Shown piece by piece: positions 1 through 12,000 of a stretch of 64,000 nucleotides of DNA. A program made the position numbers and the translations under genes. The notes beneath the pieces were generated by a model. That model saw only the letters and a list, made by a program, of their open reading frames with translations, did not search any database and was not told the DNA's origin. The DNA is taken from positions 96,141,562-96,205,561 of the forward strand of contig NC_134397.1 in the NCBI RefSeq assembly GCF_050003625.1. Direction: 5' to 3'. The stretch's first letter is position 1, and every line of letters begins with the position of its first letter. The stretch is from Haematobia irritans (Eukaryota > Arthropoda > Insecta > Diptera > Muscidae).

Positions 1-329
1 CATATTCCAGGGGAACTAGAATTTGTTGGTATGCCTCTGGCTACCTGCAAGCTCTTACTGCGTGAGAAGGCTGTTATGATGGTAAATGTTCGATGGGAGA
101 ATCGCAAGGGTTGTAACGACACCAAGCAAACATTGCCCCATTTAAACTTAAACCGCACATTAGATATGCTAGTGTTCCCAAGACGTCATGATATCTGCTA
201 TAACGTGGGGTCTGCCTGATAGGCGATTTTGCAAAAACTATTGGCGTGAAGTATAGTGACTACTGTATGAGCTGTCATGATGCGAAGGAAAAGGAATCAA
301 TTAAACACCTCTTGTGTGAGTGTCCTGAA
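1..329 (+). pseudogene. LOA-type LINE, 3' end of ORF2 (relic, cut by window edge)
   Basis: This stretch matches the end of the full-length LINE ORF2 (12132-12472) at DNA level, starting in the segment after the RNase H domain and running into the cysteine/histidine motif (HLLCECP). Compared with 12.1-12.6 kb it has a small deletion and frame change near 185-215, so no continuous protein remains. The match stops near 330, before the LINE 3' UTR. The upstream part lies outside the window. Confidence 0.85.
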
Positions 330-399
330 TTTTATTCTCTCTTTTATAGTTTTGTATACTCGGTGTTTTTCTGTTTCTACACAGACGAAAAAGACTGTT

Positions 400-544
400 T
401 ATACCATTCACCACTACTGTGGTACAGGGTATAATAAGTTTGTGCATTTGTATGTAACGCCAAGAAATAGTGGTCATAGACCCATCTTTTAGTATACCGA
501 TCGACTTAGAATTAAATTCTGAGTCGATTTAGCGATGTCCGTCT

Positions 545-575
<31 letters not shown>

Positions 576-1844
576 TATGTAATTTTGTGCACAAAGTACA
601 GCTTGCAATTTAAGTCCGATCGTCCTCGCATAGGGCCGTTTCTTGGGACAGAGACAATCGCTATTGGTTTTGGAAAAAATCGGTTCAGATTTAGATATAG
701 CTGCCATATATATTTATCCCCGATTTGGTCATAGTTAGCGTGTTTGTCAACCGATTTTCTTGAAATACCGTACATCCAAATATTTTATGAATCTCTAAAA
801 TCTTGCAAAATATCAGCCAAATCGGTTCAGATTTAGATATAGCTCCCATATATATCTTCCGTCCGATTTAGACTCATATGACCACAGAGGCCAAAGTTTA
901 CTACCGATCTTCGTGAAATTTTGCACAGAATTGACATTCCACCAATGCTTGGTAAATTTGATTGAAATCGGTTCAAATTTAGATATAGCTCCCATATATA
1001 TCTTTCGTCCAATTTGAACTTATATGGCCACAAAAGCCAGAGTTTTGCCGTGATTTGTTTCAAATTTTGCACAAGGGGTACGTTTAATAGTATCGTTAAG
1101 TGTGTCAAATTTTGTAAAAATCTGTTCAGATTTAGATATAGCTCACATATATATCCTTTGTCCGATTTGGACTTATATGGTCTCAAAAGCCAGAGTTTTG
1201 ACCTGACTTCCTTCAAATTTTGCACAAGCGGTACTTTTAACGATATTATTGCATGTGCCAAATATGGTCAAAATCGATTCAGATTTAGATTTAGCTCCCA
1301 TATATATCTTTCGTCCGATTTGAACTTATATGGCCACAAAAGCCAGAGTTTTGCCGTGATTTGCTTCAAATTTCGCACAAGGGGTACGTTTAATAGTATC
1401 GTTAAGTGTGTCAAATTTTGTTAAAATCGGTTCAGATTTAGATATAGCTCACATATATATCTTTCGCCCGATTTGGACTTATATATACTCCCATTTACGT
1501 GAAATTTCGCATTGATATTCTAACTATACATGTCGAATTTAGTCAAAATCGGTTCAGATTATATATAGCTCCCATATATACGTACACCAGAGTTGGGGAA
1601 ATATGGTAGACTGTTACACATTTTATACCCATTTTCAGTGGAAGTTTCCTCCAATTAACTGGATAGCGTTAGCCGATTTAAATTTTAATTCTAGAGATTT
1701 TGTAGAAGTAAAAAAATTGTCTCCTTTATATAGCTTCTAGCAAATGTGAAGTAGTTGAGATGGTAACACAAATTTTGGCCTACATAGGAGTGAAGGGTAT
1801 AATATAGTCGGCCCCGCCCGACTTTAGACTTTACTTACTTGTTT
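400..1844 (+). mobile_element. DINE-1-like (Helentron-type) non-autonomous element, family A copy 1
   Basis: The 5' end is a hairpin (TATACC...GGGTATA, about 401-435). It is followed by a GTCGATTTAGCGATGTCCG box and a GTCTGTCTGTCC-rich tract (538-575), then a core of about six degenerate units of roughly 150 bp, each with the phrase TTTAGATATAGCTCCCATAT. The 3' end has a short hairpin (AGTCGG...CCGACT, 1806-1823) and finishes in TTACTTGTTTT. This order (5' hairpin, microsatellite-like tract, core, 3' hairpin, CTTGTTT end) is the DINE-1/INE-1 architecture known from Drosophila. It codes for nothing: open frames here come from the repeats. Confidence 0.8.
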
Positions 1845-1845
1845 T

Positions 1846-2285
1846 CATATATTTCGGTGTAAAAATTATATGTTTGGAAGTCAAATTTTTAGCAAATTAT
1901 TTTTATGTGCAAACATATAATGTTACAATCTAGTATAACATGTTTGCGACATATATGTTAATATGTTAAATATAATAAGTGTGGATGCTAACTTATATTA
2001 ATTTAGAAATTGCCCATGTGTTTAGAAAGATAGACTGAGAGAGTATGCTGCAAATAAAAAAATAAAAGTAAACAATTGGTGCTTTAAAAATATATCGTTA
2101 GCTGAAATGCAAACGGCCCTAATATCAAAAAGGGGTTTTATTGATTATAATGAATTTATTCAAATTACATGTTCATACAGAATTACAGAGTCCTACGGTT
2201 AAAAACGCTTTATTATTGCATTATTAACGAAATACAAAAGGCCCTTACTACAAAGTGTTCATTTTGGTAAATGCAAAACGCCCTA
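1846..2285 (+). repeat. Relic of the CATATGTTT-rich TA element, then unassigned AT-rich DNA
   Basis: 1846-2040 resembles the first 250 bp of the elements at 25052 and 46462: AACATATAATGTT blocks, then ATATGTTAATATGTTA, then the TTTAGAAATTGCC segment. It lacks recognisable ends. 2040-2285 shows nothing I can identify. Confidence 0.5.
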
Positions 2286-2831
2286 CACTGTTAGAAAAAT
2301 ATGTTTTTCATATGTTCCGATATAAACAAAATGTGTTTCAGGCACAATTTTTAAACACAATATATTTAAGTGCCAACATGTAATGTTCCTAAACTAACAC
2401 TAAATGTTTGGGACACATATGTTAATATGTTAAAATATATTATGTTTGGGGTATGAATGTTTCATAAAAATAATATGTGTGAATGTAAACATATATAAAT
2501 TTACAAATTTCGAGCAAACATATATATGTTTACAATTTCTGTGAAATGGTTGTATGTTGTTTCGGAAAACTGCTTTATGATAAGGCCAAAAATTTTATAT
2601 GCTTAAGTCTAAATATTATTTAATTTGAATATTAGAATGAGTATTCGGAGTAAAGAGAATAGACATTCGGAACCAAGAGCATAGAGATTTGAAAAAAAAC
2701 AGCATGTGTTTTCGCCTTGAGAGGAGAGTTATATGTATGTGGGGACTGTAAATTTTTAATAACCCACATTTCGAAGTTTCATTATAAAAATTTAATATAG
2801 TATAAATGTCTAAATTGCAAAAAAAAATTGG

Positions 2832-2907
2832 TTCGGTCGGAGCAGGAATTGAACACACGACCCTTTGCATGCAAGGCAGGCATGCTAACCACTGCTCCAC
2901 GTGGCCA
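2832..2907 (-). other. tRNA-like segment (SINE head) inside TA element
   Basis: Read on the minus strand it has an A-box-like TGGAGCAGTGGTTAGCATG and a B-box-like GTTCAATTCC at tRNA-like spacing. It resembles the heads of the SINE copies at 14.9 kb and 30.7 kb. The acceptor stem and 3' end are not those of a working tRNA gene. The second copy is at about 5893-5970. Confidence 0.65.
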
Positions 2908-3027
2908 ACAAATGTATGTTTCTTTTAAATAATGTTATGTTTGCATGGGCTCGTGGGCGCTGCAAAGTATGCTATATAAATGTAACTTGTAACGATAATT
3001 GTCTACTGGTGACTATAACTACTACGT

Positions 3028-3097
3028 AGCCCAGTGGATAGTGTGTTGGCTTATAAGCTGTATGGGCCTCGGTTCGATTCTCCGCCCACGCGAAAGG
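3028..3097 (+). other. Second tRNA-like segment inside TA element
   Basis: TAGCCCAGTGGATAGTGTG (A-box-like) and GGTTCGATTCTCC (B-box-like) lie about 40 bp apart, followed by a CGAAAGG segment. Related segments occur at 6090-6160, 25408-25463, 46818-46873 and, split by a LINE, at 30905/33350. No intact cloverleaf is evident, so I call it tRNA-derived rather than a tRNA gene. Confidence 0.6.
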
Positions 3098-3401
3098 TAA
3101 AATTAAAAAAAAAAATTATAAAATTGAATAATTTCTTCAACATTATTTGTATTACAGAAAAAGGTGCCAAGAACTAAAAATTTCGTGGAAGTGAAAATTA
3201 TGTGATGGAATGATCACAATCTTCTTTGGGGAAAATTCTTCCAAGCATATAATATTTTTGGGCTCAAAATGCTTCCAAACATATAATATGTCCACATAAA
3301 ACAAACATATTAATATTTCGGCAGTATCCAATAATATATGTGCTTCCTGCAAAATATGTTTGGAACATATGTTAAAGAAGCGATTTTTTTTTGAGGGTGT
3401 A

Positions 3402-4326
3402 CCTACACACAAGAACACACCCCAAACAATACAAACATGTGATTTGTCCTTTGCACCGTTTTGCTTTGTGCTTGATAACACAATAAACCCAATTATAGCT
3501 TGTAGTGCACATGTTTTCTCAGTGATCTTAGCGTTAAAGGTGAGTATAAAGTTAGAGTTTAGCCGCTAAAATTTTAATTTTTTTCACTGCTACTTTTCTT
3601 TAATAACTCTTTAAAAAAAATAAACTTAATACCCACCTTATAGTATAATTGAATCGTTTCTGAAAATATATTCCATATATCATTAAAATGATTCGGATGG
3701 TGAAAATATGTCGGAAAATAATTTATCAAGTGACGCAATCAAAAATGGGAGTAATACTACAAAAAATTGGAGAGTTAATAACCAGCAACAACTTATGGCA
3801 GGAAATAAATATCAAGGTTTATCCAAAGGAAATATAACCAGGACCACAGAAATGAAAGATTTGAGTAAATCAAAGTTCTGTTGGAAAAGTTCTACTAGAT
3901 TTTGCGTAAAGAAAATTTCATTAAAAATTATTTTTTACCAGTGTATGCCAAAGGTGTAATATCATATGTTTGAACAATTCAAATAATATTTTGTTTGGAC
4001 CAATTTTGAAAATATATATGCCTGAAGCAGATTGTGTTTGGGAGTATATGTTACAGAAGTGATTTTTTGAGGGTGTAGAGTTCGTATAAATAATTGTAAT
4101 TTGTAATTATAATAAATTAAATAATAGAAAAAATAAAATACCTATACTTAACTCCATGGCACGAATCTATTCAATAATGTGATTTGAAAGAAATCAACAG
4201 CATCATGCCTGTTAAATATGTGGCAATGTTTTCAGAAATTCAATTTGTTATTACTTTTCGCTACCACTAGCGATACTAACACTAGCTTGAGAGGTTATTC
4301 TATTTTTCAAGAAAAAAAAAACAATT
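3402..4326. other. Unassigned AT-rich DNA with a short TA-element end fragment
   Basis: About 3960-4076 resembles the right end of the CATATGTTT family and ends in GATTTTTTGAGGGTGTA. The 83-codon open frame at 3708-3959 is rich in Asn, Lys and Ser with no motif, and I do not regard it as a gene. Nothing else is recognised. Confidence 0.4.
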
Positions 4327-4762
4327 AAAACAAGTATATACGGCCGTAAGTTCGGCCAGGCCGAAGCTTATGTACCCTCCACCATGGATTGCGTAGAAAC
4401 ATCTACTGAAGCCGATGGCAAGGTATCTTAAAACTTCCTAACACCGTAATATAACCACATAGTCCATACGTGGTATATATTAAACTAAAAAAGGCCGAAT
4501 AAATAAGTATATAATTAAGTTTAAAGTTTCTATAGAAATAAAATTTTGACAAAATAAAATTTTGACAAAATTTTCTATAGAAATAAAATTTGGAAAAAAA
4601 ATTTCTATAGAAATAAAATTTTGACAAAATTTTCTATAGAAAAAACATTTTGGCAACGTTTTCTATACTACTGAAGCCGATGGCAAGGTATCTTAAAACT
4701 TCCTAACACATAGTCCATACGTGGTATATATTAAACTAAAAAAGGCCGAATAAATACGTATA

Positions 4763-6459
4763 CACTGTTAGAAAAATATGTTTTTCATATGTTCCGATAT
4801 AAACAAAATGTGTTTCGGGCACAATTTTTAAACACAATATATTTAAGTGCCAACATGTAATGTTCCCAAACTAACACTAAATGTTTGGCACACATATGTT
4901 AATATGTTAAAATATATTTTGTTTGGGGCATGAATGTTTCATAAAAATAATATGTTGAATGTAAACATATATAAATTTACAAATTTCGAGTAAACATATA
5001 TATGTTTACAATTTCTGTGAAACGGTTGGATGTTGTTTCGGAAAACTGCTTTATGATAAGGCCACAAATTTGATATGCTTAAGTCTAAATATTATTTAAT
5101 TTGAATATTAGAACGAGTATTCGAAGTAAAGAGAATAGACATTCGGAACCAAGAGCATAGAGATTTGGAAAAAAAACAGCATGTGTTTTCGCCTTGAGAG
5201 GAGAATTTTATGTACACCCAGAGAAGGAATATGATTACCTCAAACATGTTTTAAGAGCAAAATGTTATTTTTGGGTGGTGACCATGTAACATGGTTTTCG
5301 CAGCCATGTTATTTTCTCGGAAATCATGTATTTGATTTCGGCAAGCAGGTTATATTTGACGAGAAAATAACATTTTAGTGACAAAAATGTTACATGATCA
5401 CCATACAAAAATAACATTTTGCTCTTGAAGCATGTTTGAGGTGATCATATTCCTTCTCTGCGTGTATGTGTGGACAAGTGTTTTGTTTATCATTTTGACA
5501 TTATGGACACACATTTTTTAACGGCCTTAAAGGTACAAATGAAATTAAGTACAAAACACGAAAAGTTTTAAAGGCATTTAAAATGTTGTTAAATGCTAGT
5601 AAAAAATGGTCCACGCCTAAATAAATTTATGTGTACATTATAAAATTATTTATCTATGTTTATACTCTTCTTTTGTGAGAGTTTTTGATTTTCTTCCAAA
5701 ATTTCAAACTTTTATACCAAAAACAGTTTTTTGTTATAAAATTGTTATTTTTGCAAAAAAAAAAAAAAAATAATATTTTATTCAAAAATCATTTCGTTTA
5801 TATCAAGCACTGTTTCTGACTGTAAACCCACATTTCGAAGTTTCATTATAAAAATTTAATTTAGTATAAATGTCTAAATTACAAAAAAAAATTGGTTCGG
5901 TCGGAGCAGGAATTGAACCCACGACCCTTTGCATGCAAGGCAGACATGCTAACCACTGCTCCACGTGGCCAACAAATGTATGTTTCTTTTAAATAATGTT
6001 ATGTTTGCATGGGCTCGTGGGCGCTGCAAACTATGCTATATAAATGTAACTTATAACGATAATTGTCTACTGGTGACTATAACTGCTACGTAGCCCAGTG
6101 GATAGTGTGTTGGCTTACAAACTGTATGGTCCTCGGTTCGATTCTCCGTCCAGGCGAAAGGTACTATTTAAAAAATTTATAAAATTGAATAATTTCTTCA
6201 ACATTATTTGTATTACAGAAAAAGGTACCAAGAACTAAAAATTTCGTGGAAGTGAAATTTATGTTAGGGAATGAGCACAATCTTCTTTGGGGAAAGTTCT
6301 TCCAAGCATATAATATTTTTGGGCTCAAAATGCTTCCAAAGATATAATATGTTCACATAAAACAAACATATTAATGTTTCGGCAGCATCCAATAATATAT
6401 GTGCTTCCTGCAAATTATGTTTGGAACATATGTTAGAGAAGCGATTTTTTTTGAGGGTG
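4763..6459 (+). mobile_element. TA-flanked CATATGTTT-rich element, copy 2 (contains a MITE)
   Basis: Same ends as copy 1 (CACTGTTAG...GAGGGTG), with TA at 4761-4762 and 6460-6461. The target lies in a duplicated part of the DINE-1 element, and the uninterrupted duplicate at 4500-4520 reads AAGTATATAATTAAG. This is a natural empty site that confirms a TA target duplication. A 250-bp MITE sits inside at 5215-5464. The stretch 5467-5820 is absent from copy 1. Confidence 0.7.
5215..5464. mobile_element. Foldback MITE, 250 bp
   Basis: The termini are inverted repeats of about 34 bp, beginning CACCCAGAGAAGGAATATGA on the left and CACGCAGAGAAGGAATATGA on the reverse of the right end. TA flanks lie at 5213-5214 and 5465-5466. 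The interior is also largely self-complementary (GAGAAAATAACATTTT / AAATGTTATTTT-type words). Copy 1 of the host element lacks it. A longer relative is at 47457-48606 and a fragment at 35768-35873. Confidence 0.8.
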
Positions 6460-6649
6460 TATAATTAAGTTTAAAGTTTCTATAGAAATAAAATTTTGAC
6501 AAAATAAAATTTTGACATTTTCTATAGAAATAAAATTTTGACAAAATTTTCTACAGAAATAAAATTTTGACAAAATTTTCTATAGAAATAACATTTTGGC
6601 AATGTTTTCTATAAAAATAACATTTTGGTAGATTATTTTTAGCTCGAGT

Positions 6650-7704
6650 GGCAACCATGATTATGAACCGATATGGACCAATTTTTGTGTGATTGGGTAT
6701 CGGCTTTATATAACTATAGACCGATATGGACCAATTTTGGCATGGTTATTAGCCTTCTTATACTAATACCACGTTGCAAATTTCAACCGGATCGGACGAA
6801 TTTTGCTCCTCCAAGACGCTCCGGAGATCAAATCTGGGGAACGGTTTATATGGGGGCTATATATAATTATGGACCGATATGGACCAATTCTTGCGTGTTT
6901 GGTAGAGACCACATTCTAACACCATGTTCCAAATTTCATCCGGATCGGATGAATTTTGCTCCTCTAAGAGGCTCCGGAGGACATATCTGGGGATCGATTT
7001 ATATGGGGGCTATATATAATTATGGACCGATATGGACCAATTTTTGCATGGTCATTAGAGAACATTCACCAAATTTCAGCCGGATCGGATGAAATTTGCT
7101 TCTCTTAGAGGCTCCGCAAGCCAAATCGGGGGATCGGTTTAAATGGGGGCTATATATAATTATGGACCGATATGGACCAATTTTTGCATGGTTGTTAGAG
7201 ACCATATACTAACACCATGTACCAAATTTCAACCGGATCGGATGAAATTTGCTTCTCTTAGAGCAATCGCAAGCCAATTTTGGGGGTCCGTTTATATGGG
7301 GGCTATACGCAAAAGTGAACCGATATGGACCAATTTTTGCATGGTTGTTAGAGACCATATACTAACACTATGTACCAAATTTCAGCCGGTTCGGATGAAA
7401 TTTGCTTCTTTTAGAGCAATCGCAAGCCAAATTTGGGGGTCCGTTTATATGGGGGTTATACGTAAAAGTGGACCGATATGAACCAATTTTTGCATGGTTG
7501 TTAGAGACCATATACTAACACGATGTACCAAATTTCAGCCGGATCGGATGAAATTTGCTTCTCTTATAGGCTCTGCAAGCCAAATTAGGGGGTCCGTTTA
7601 TATGGGGGCTATACGTAAAAGTGGACCGATATGGCCCATTTGCAATACCATCCGACCTACATCAATACCAACTACTTGTGCCAAGTTTCAAGTCGATAGC
7701 TTGT
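6650..7704 (-). repeat. Core tandem array of DINE-1 family B, period about 150 bp
   Basis: The phrase GACCGATATGGACCAATTTT recurs near 6670, 6720, 6872, 7024, 7164, 7318, 7470 and 7622, mostly 140-154 bp apart. Between repeats are CCGGATCGGATGAA and TATATGGGGGCTAT. The units are diverged. Long open frames here reflect repeat composition and are not genes. Confidence 0.75.
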
Positions 7705-7824
7705 TTCGTTCGGACATTATTATTCAACCGTCGAACTGAACGGACGTGTTTTCTAATAGCGGAGTATTTCATCGTAATAAGTACTTATTACGAATTTCAC
7801 GTGTGGTGGAAATAATAAACCACC

Positions 7825-9048
7825 ATGCAGCGAAATTCAAAGTCATCCACTGGGTTGCTAACTTCAGGGCCCAGTGGACGGGTAACGACTGAAGTTATAA
7901 ATTTGGGCAGCGACCAAGAGTCAGGCCCAATTAATCGACCTGTAGACGGGTCGACTGGCGGTGACACTTTGGCAAGTCGAACCTTTTCTAAGGTGACGAC
8001 ATCAAAAGGAGGCAATCCCTCTCGAAAGAGATTCAAGGAACGAAGAAATGCTTTGTTTATCCTAAAGAAATTAGGATCAGTCGACCCAAACACGTTGTCG
8101 GCTAAGCAAAGCGATTCCTTAAAATGGGCTCAAGGAATTCTTGAAGCTGGAAAAAGGGAACGATCACCGGATGAGCTACCATCCTCTAAACGGGATCAAA
8201 GATCGTTTGCTTCAGTTGCAAAAGACAGCCTTGTGATGGCTATTATTAATAAAGGAGCATTGGACGGTATGATTCCAAGGCAAAAATGGGGGGAAATTGA
8301 GAACGCGATGTCTGGTGTCTACTCAGGGGTGCGAAAAAAGTTTCCCGGACCAAGTCCTCGACGGCAAGATGCTGGATGGTATCAAGGACGATATAAGTTA
8401 ATAGCTTTTGCAGACCAGAGGTCTATGGATTGCTTTAAAGCTGCATTGATGCTAATTGGTGAAGTTTGGGAAGGAGCCGCTTTGGAGTTAGTCGATAAAA
8501 AAGACATACCGGCTAAACCTAGAGCACATGCATGGATACCGGCAAACCCTCCTGATCCTGAGTCAATACTAGAGAGACTAAAAGAATGTAACCCAGATCT
8601 TCCAACCGCCGATTGGAAGGTTGGTCGTTTGGATGAGGTGGATGGACCAAGACGACATGCGGTGTTTATATTAAACATAGAGTCGCTGCCACATCTAGTC
8701 CAGACCCAAGGACGCGTAAGTTATGGCTTTCATGATATCCATATGAAGGTATACAAAAGCGATCAGCCAAAGGATACCGAAACGGACAAGCCTCCGGTAG
8801 AGTCAGCAGTGAAAAAATCTCCTAGCGAAGCCGAAGGAGACATAAAACCTGCAGACTATGGCGAAAATCATATGCGGGAAGTTTCTACAGGCTCAAGCCT
8901 CACCAAAGCTGAACCGCGGATTGTTGCGAGAGTCACCGAGATCTGTGAAGAGGAAGCCCTTGATGACTCAATTGAAGCGGCTGATGTGACGGTGGTTGAA
9001 AATTTGGATGGTTCTACGGTTCCTCCAGATAAATCTTCACCATTGTAA
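7825..9048 (+). CDS. LINE ORF1 protein (RNA-binding Gag-like role inferred)
   Basis: This 407-residue protein opens 110 bp into the element. Residues 1-120 are basic and polar with no clear fold. Residues from about 150 to 315 form the only compact region, including FADQRSMDCFKAAL, AHAWIP and the stretch up to YGFHDIHMKVYK. From memory this resembles the DUF4780-type domain of some insect retroelement ORF1 proteins. The last 90 residues are acidic and low in complexity. I see no CCHC zinc knuckles. ORF1 proteins of this group are thought to package the element RNA. The ORF is intact. It ends 53 bp inside ORF2, which lies in the +1 frame, so ORF2 may depend on reinitiation or frameshifting. 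Confidence 0.75.
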   Translation: MQRNSKSSTGLLTSGPSGRVTTEVINLGSDQESGPINRPVDGSTGGDTLASRTFSKVTTSKGGNPSRKRFKERRNALFILKKLGSVDPNTLSAKQSDSLKWAQGILEAGKRERSPDELPSSKRDQRSFASVAKDSLVMAIINKGALDGMIPRQKWGEIENAMSGVYSGVRKKFPGPSPRRQDAGWYQGRYKLIAFADQRSMDCFKAALMLIGEVWEGAALELVDKKDIPAKPRAHAWIPANPPDPESILERLKECNPDLPTADWKVGRLDEVDGPRRHAVFILNIESLPHLVQTQGRVSYGFHDIHMKVYKSDQPKDTETDKPPVESAVKKSPSEAEGDIKPADYGENHMREVSTGSSLTKAEPRIVARVTEICEEEALDDSIEAADVTVVENLDGSTVPPDKSSPL

Positions 9049-12000
9049 GGCCGCTTGTGCTGCCTTAAAAGTTCTCCTGATGAAAGGAGACATAGATATA
9101 GTTCTTATTCAAGAACCATACATATATAAGAACAAGATCTGTGAATTAAGCACTCCGGGTTTCAAACTTTTGCATAATACAGGTAACGATATAAATCGAG
9201 CATGTATAATTGCTAAAAACGAACTAAACATGTTTCTGCTTCCTTCATTGAGCAATGCAGACACTGTCGTAGCCAGTCTAGAGATATCCACATGCAAATA
9301 TTGGGTATCTTCGGTCTACATGGGACATGATAGGGAGATGCCACCCTGTGCCGTTAAGACCTTAGTTGAGGAGTCACTAAAAACAAAGACAAAACTCATT
9401 ATGGGATGCGATGCAAATGTACATCATAGTATTTGGGGAAGTAGTGATACTAATGCAAGGGGAGAGTCGCTAATAGAGTTTATTTTGCGTACTAACCTGG
9501 TAGTTTGCAATAAGGGAGATGCACCAACCTTCGTCACCAGGAACAGACAAGAGGTTTTGGACGTAACGTTGACCTCTCCGGAACTGAATGATAAGATATC
9601 TGAGTGGCAAGATTTGAGGGATCATAGCTTCTCAGATCATCGCTACATCAGTTTCAGATTGGCTGTTCGTACTTCAAAGACCATATTTCCGCCAAATGTT
9701 AGGAAAGCTGATTGGAATAGGTATAGGGAATCGTTCAATTTGATGATACCGGAAGTGCCGGAGACAAATATAAGCACTGTGCAAGATATCGAACACGCAG
9801 TGGAGCGGATTACTAAGGCCTTCAACATTTCACTGAACGCTGCATGCCCTAGAGGAAAACCAAGGGGAAAAAATCGGCCGCCATGGTGGACTACGGAGTT
9901 AAGTAATATGAGGAAATCCTGCAGGAAGCTCTTTAATAAAGCAAAGTCCACAAGAGCTCCGGAGGATTGGGACACTTACAAGATGAATCTGAGAGAATAT
10001 AAACGAGAACTGAGAAGGTCTCAACAAAACTCTTGGGATGATTACTGTAGCAGTATTGAGAATACGTCAGAGGCTTCCAGACTACGGAAGGTACTAGCAT
10101 CCATTAACACCGCTCCAGGTTTCATTAAAACATCGGAGGGAAATTGGACAACGTCCAGTGAGGAGACGTTGGAGGTACTTTTGGACACACACTTCCCTGG
10201 AAATCAGACGGTTGAACCATGTTCCGGCGGTGTAACAGAGGCTCAGCGATCATTTCCTATCGAGGAAATTGTGTCGGAATCTAGAATAAAATGGGCTTTA
10301 AATAGCTTTGGACCATTCAAATCCCCCGGTACTGATGGAATTACTCCGGCGGAGTTACAGGCAGTGGCTGGAAGAATTATCCCCTGGTTGACGGTGATAT
10401 ATAAACAATGTGTAAACTTAGCATATATTCCAGAAAAGTGGAGGGAAACAAAAGTCGTCTTCATACCTAAAGCAGGAAAAGCCTCTCACTCGAGTGCGAA
10501 GGATTTCCGACCAATCAGCTTATCCTCATTCCTACTTAAGACCCTGGAGAGGATGATAGACATGTATCTTAGAACTACCGTGGATTCAGGTTTGCTCTCG
10601 AAACGACAGCATGCATACTCGAAGGGCAGGTCTACTGAGACCGCATTGCATGAACTGGTCAGCTTTATTGAAAGCTCACTATCTGTCAAAGAATACACAA
10701 TCGTGGCGTTTCTAGACATCGAAGGGGCGTTCAATAATATCCATCCGAGCTCGATATTAAATGGACTGACAACTCTGAATGTTGATCCAGGTATTCTTAG
10801 GCTGTTAGACGAACTTCTAATGAAGAGACGTATTTCAGCCACACTAGGGCAAGCAAACATACAAAGGTATGTGAACAGAGGCACTCCCCAAGGAGGAGTT
10901 CTATCACCTCTTCTTTGGAATGTTGCTATAAACAACCTTCTGGTTTCTCTAGAAAAAGAAAGGATAAAAGTGGTGGCATACGCAGATGATGTGGCGCTAG
11001 CAGTCAGGGGAAAATTCCCATCCACAATCAGAGATATTATACAGAGAGCTCTCCGGATGACTGAGAAATGGGCGAAAGATAATGGTCTTGGTGTAAATCC
11101 AGCAAAGACAGAAATAGTCATGTACTGCAAAGATCGCAAAACTCCCACAGTTAGGCCCATTTCCTTAGGGGGTACTGAAATTCCCTTTGGTGAGTGTGCA
11201 AAATACCTTGGCGTTATTTTGGACAGGAATCTGAATTTTAGGCTTAATATTGAAGAGAGGGCGAGAAAAGCCACGGTAGCTTTGTACTCGTGCAAAAAGG
11301 CAATAGGGAAAAAGTGGGGACTAAGACCAAAAATTGTGCATTGGCTATACACGGCAGTGGTTAGACCTATAATGCTATATGGTGTTGTAGTCTGGTGGCC
11401 GGCACTTCAGAAACCGACTTGTTTAGATAAAGTTCAGCGTATGACGAGCTTATGTATCTCAGGCGCATTTAGTAAGACAGGAACAGACTCCCTTAATGTC
11501 ATGCTACATCTATTGCCTTTAGACATTTTGGCCAAACAGTCAGCTGCAACAACGGCTGTGCGGTTGCGCGAGCTATCGCTGTGGTCGGAGAAAATGTACG
11601 GTCATAGTTCGGTCCTCAAAGTAATGCCAGATGTGCCTAACGTAGTGGATTACACCCTGGCAAAACCACTTTTCGACAAAAAGTTTGAAACTCTAATTCC
11701 CAACAGTGAGGCGTGGTGTACACAGACCCCGGGGAATAAAAGATATATAGATTTCTATACTGATGGCTCCAAATTGAATGGACAAGTGGGGTTCGGAGTA
11801 TATTCTAAAGAACTGGAAATTCGAATAGCGAAAAGATTACCTAATCACTGTAGTGTTTTTAAGGCTGAAATATTGGCAATAAGAGAGGTGGTGAATTGGC
11901 TGAGAAGTAATGTTCCAACAAATATTGGCATTAATATATACTCAGACAGTCAACCTGCAATAAAATCCTTGGACTCTGTGTTCCTTAACTCAAAAACGGC

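Larger units (their letters stand above)
2286..3399 (+). mobile_element. TA-flanked CATATGTTT-rich element, copy 1
   Basis: Starts CACTGTTAGAAAAATATG and ends GATTTTTTTTTGAGGGTG, flanked by TA on both sides (2284-2285, 3400-3401). Both ends are dense in AACATAT/ATATGTT words. The middle holds two tRNA-like segments in opposite orientation (2832-2907 and 3028-3097). The copy at 4763-6459 is close to identical over most of its length. TA flanks and short CAC...GTG ends fit a non-autonomous Tc1/mariner-superfamily element; no transposase is encoded, so the superfamily is inferred. Confidence 0.65.

Noticed and set aside
538..575. CRISPR-like or satellite array from GTCTGTCTGTCC repeats
   Set aside because: It is the short microsatellite-like tract normally found after the 5' hairpin of DINE-1 elements.
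1014..1424. A 136-codon frame with repeated YGHKSQSFAVICFKF-like segments
   Set aside because: It lies across the 150-bp tandem units of a DINE-1 element; the protein repeat is a by-product of the DNA repeat.
2832..3097. Functional tRNA genes
   Set aside because: A and B boxes are visible but acceptor stems and full cloverleaves are not, and the segments repeat inside mobile elements.
3708..3959. Possible small gene of 83 codons
   Set aside because: Its composition is that of AT-rich noncoding DNA, there is no similarity I recognise, and its end runs into a repeat fragment.
6673..7739. Long frames with repeated YMGAIYNYGPIWTNF-like segments
   Set aside because: Again the translation of DINE-1 core repeats. 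The same phrases appear at 32.1 and 52.3 kb on either strand.
10486..11352. A 288-codon minus-strand frame
   Set aside because: It is antisense to the LINE reverse transcriptase, which has clear RT motifs; it has no motif of its own.
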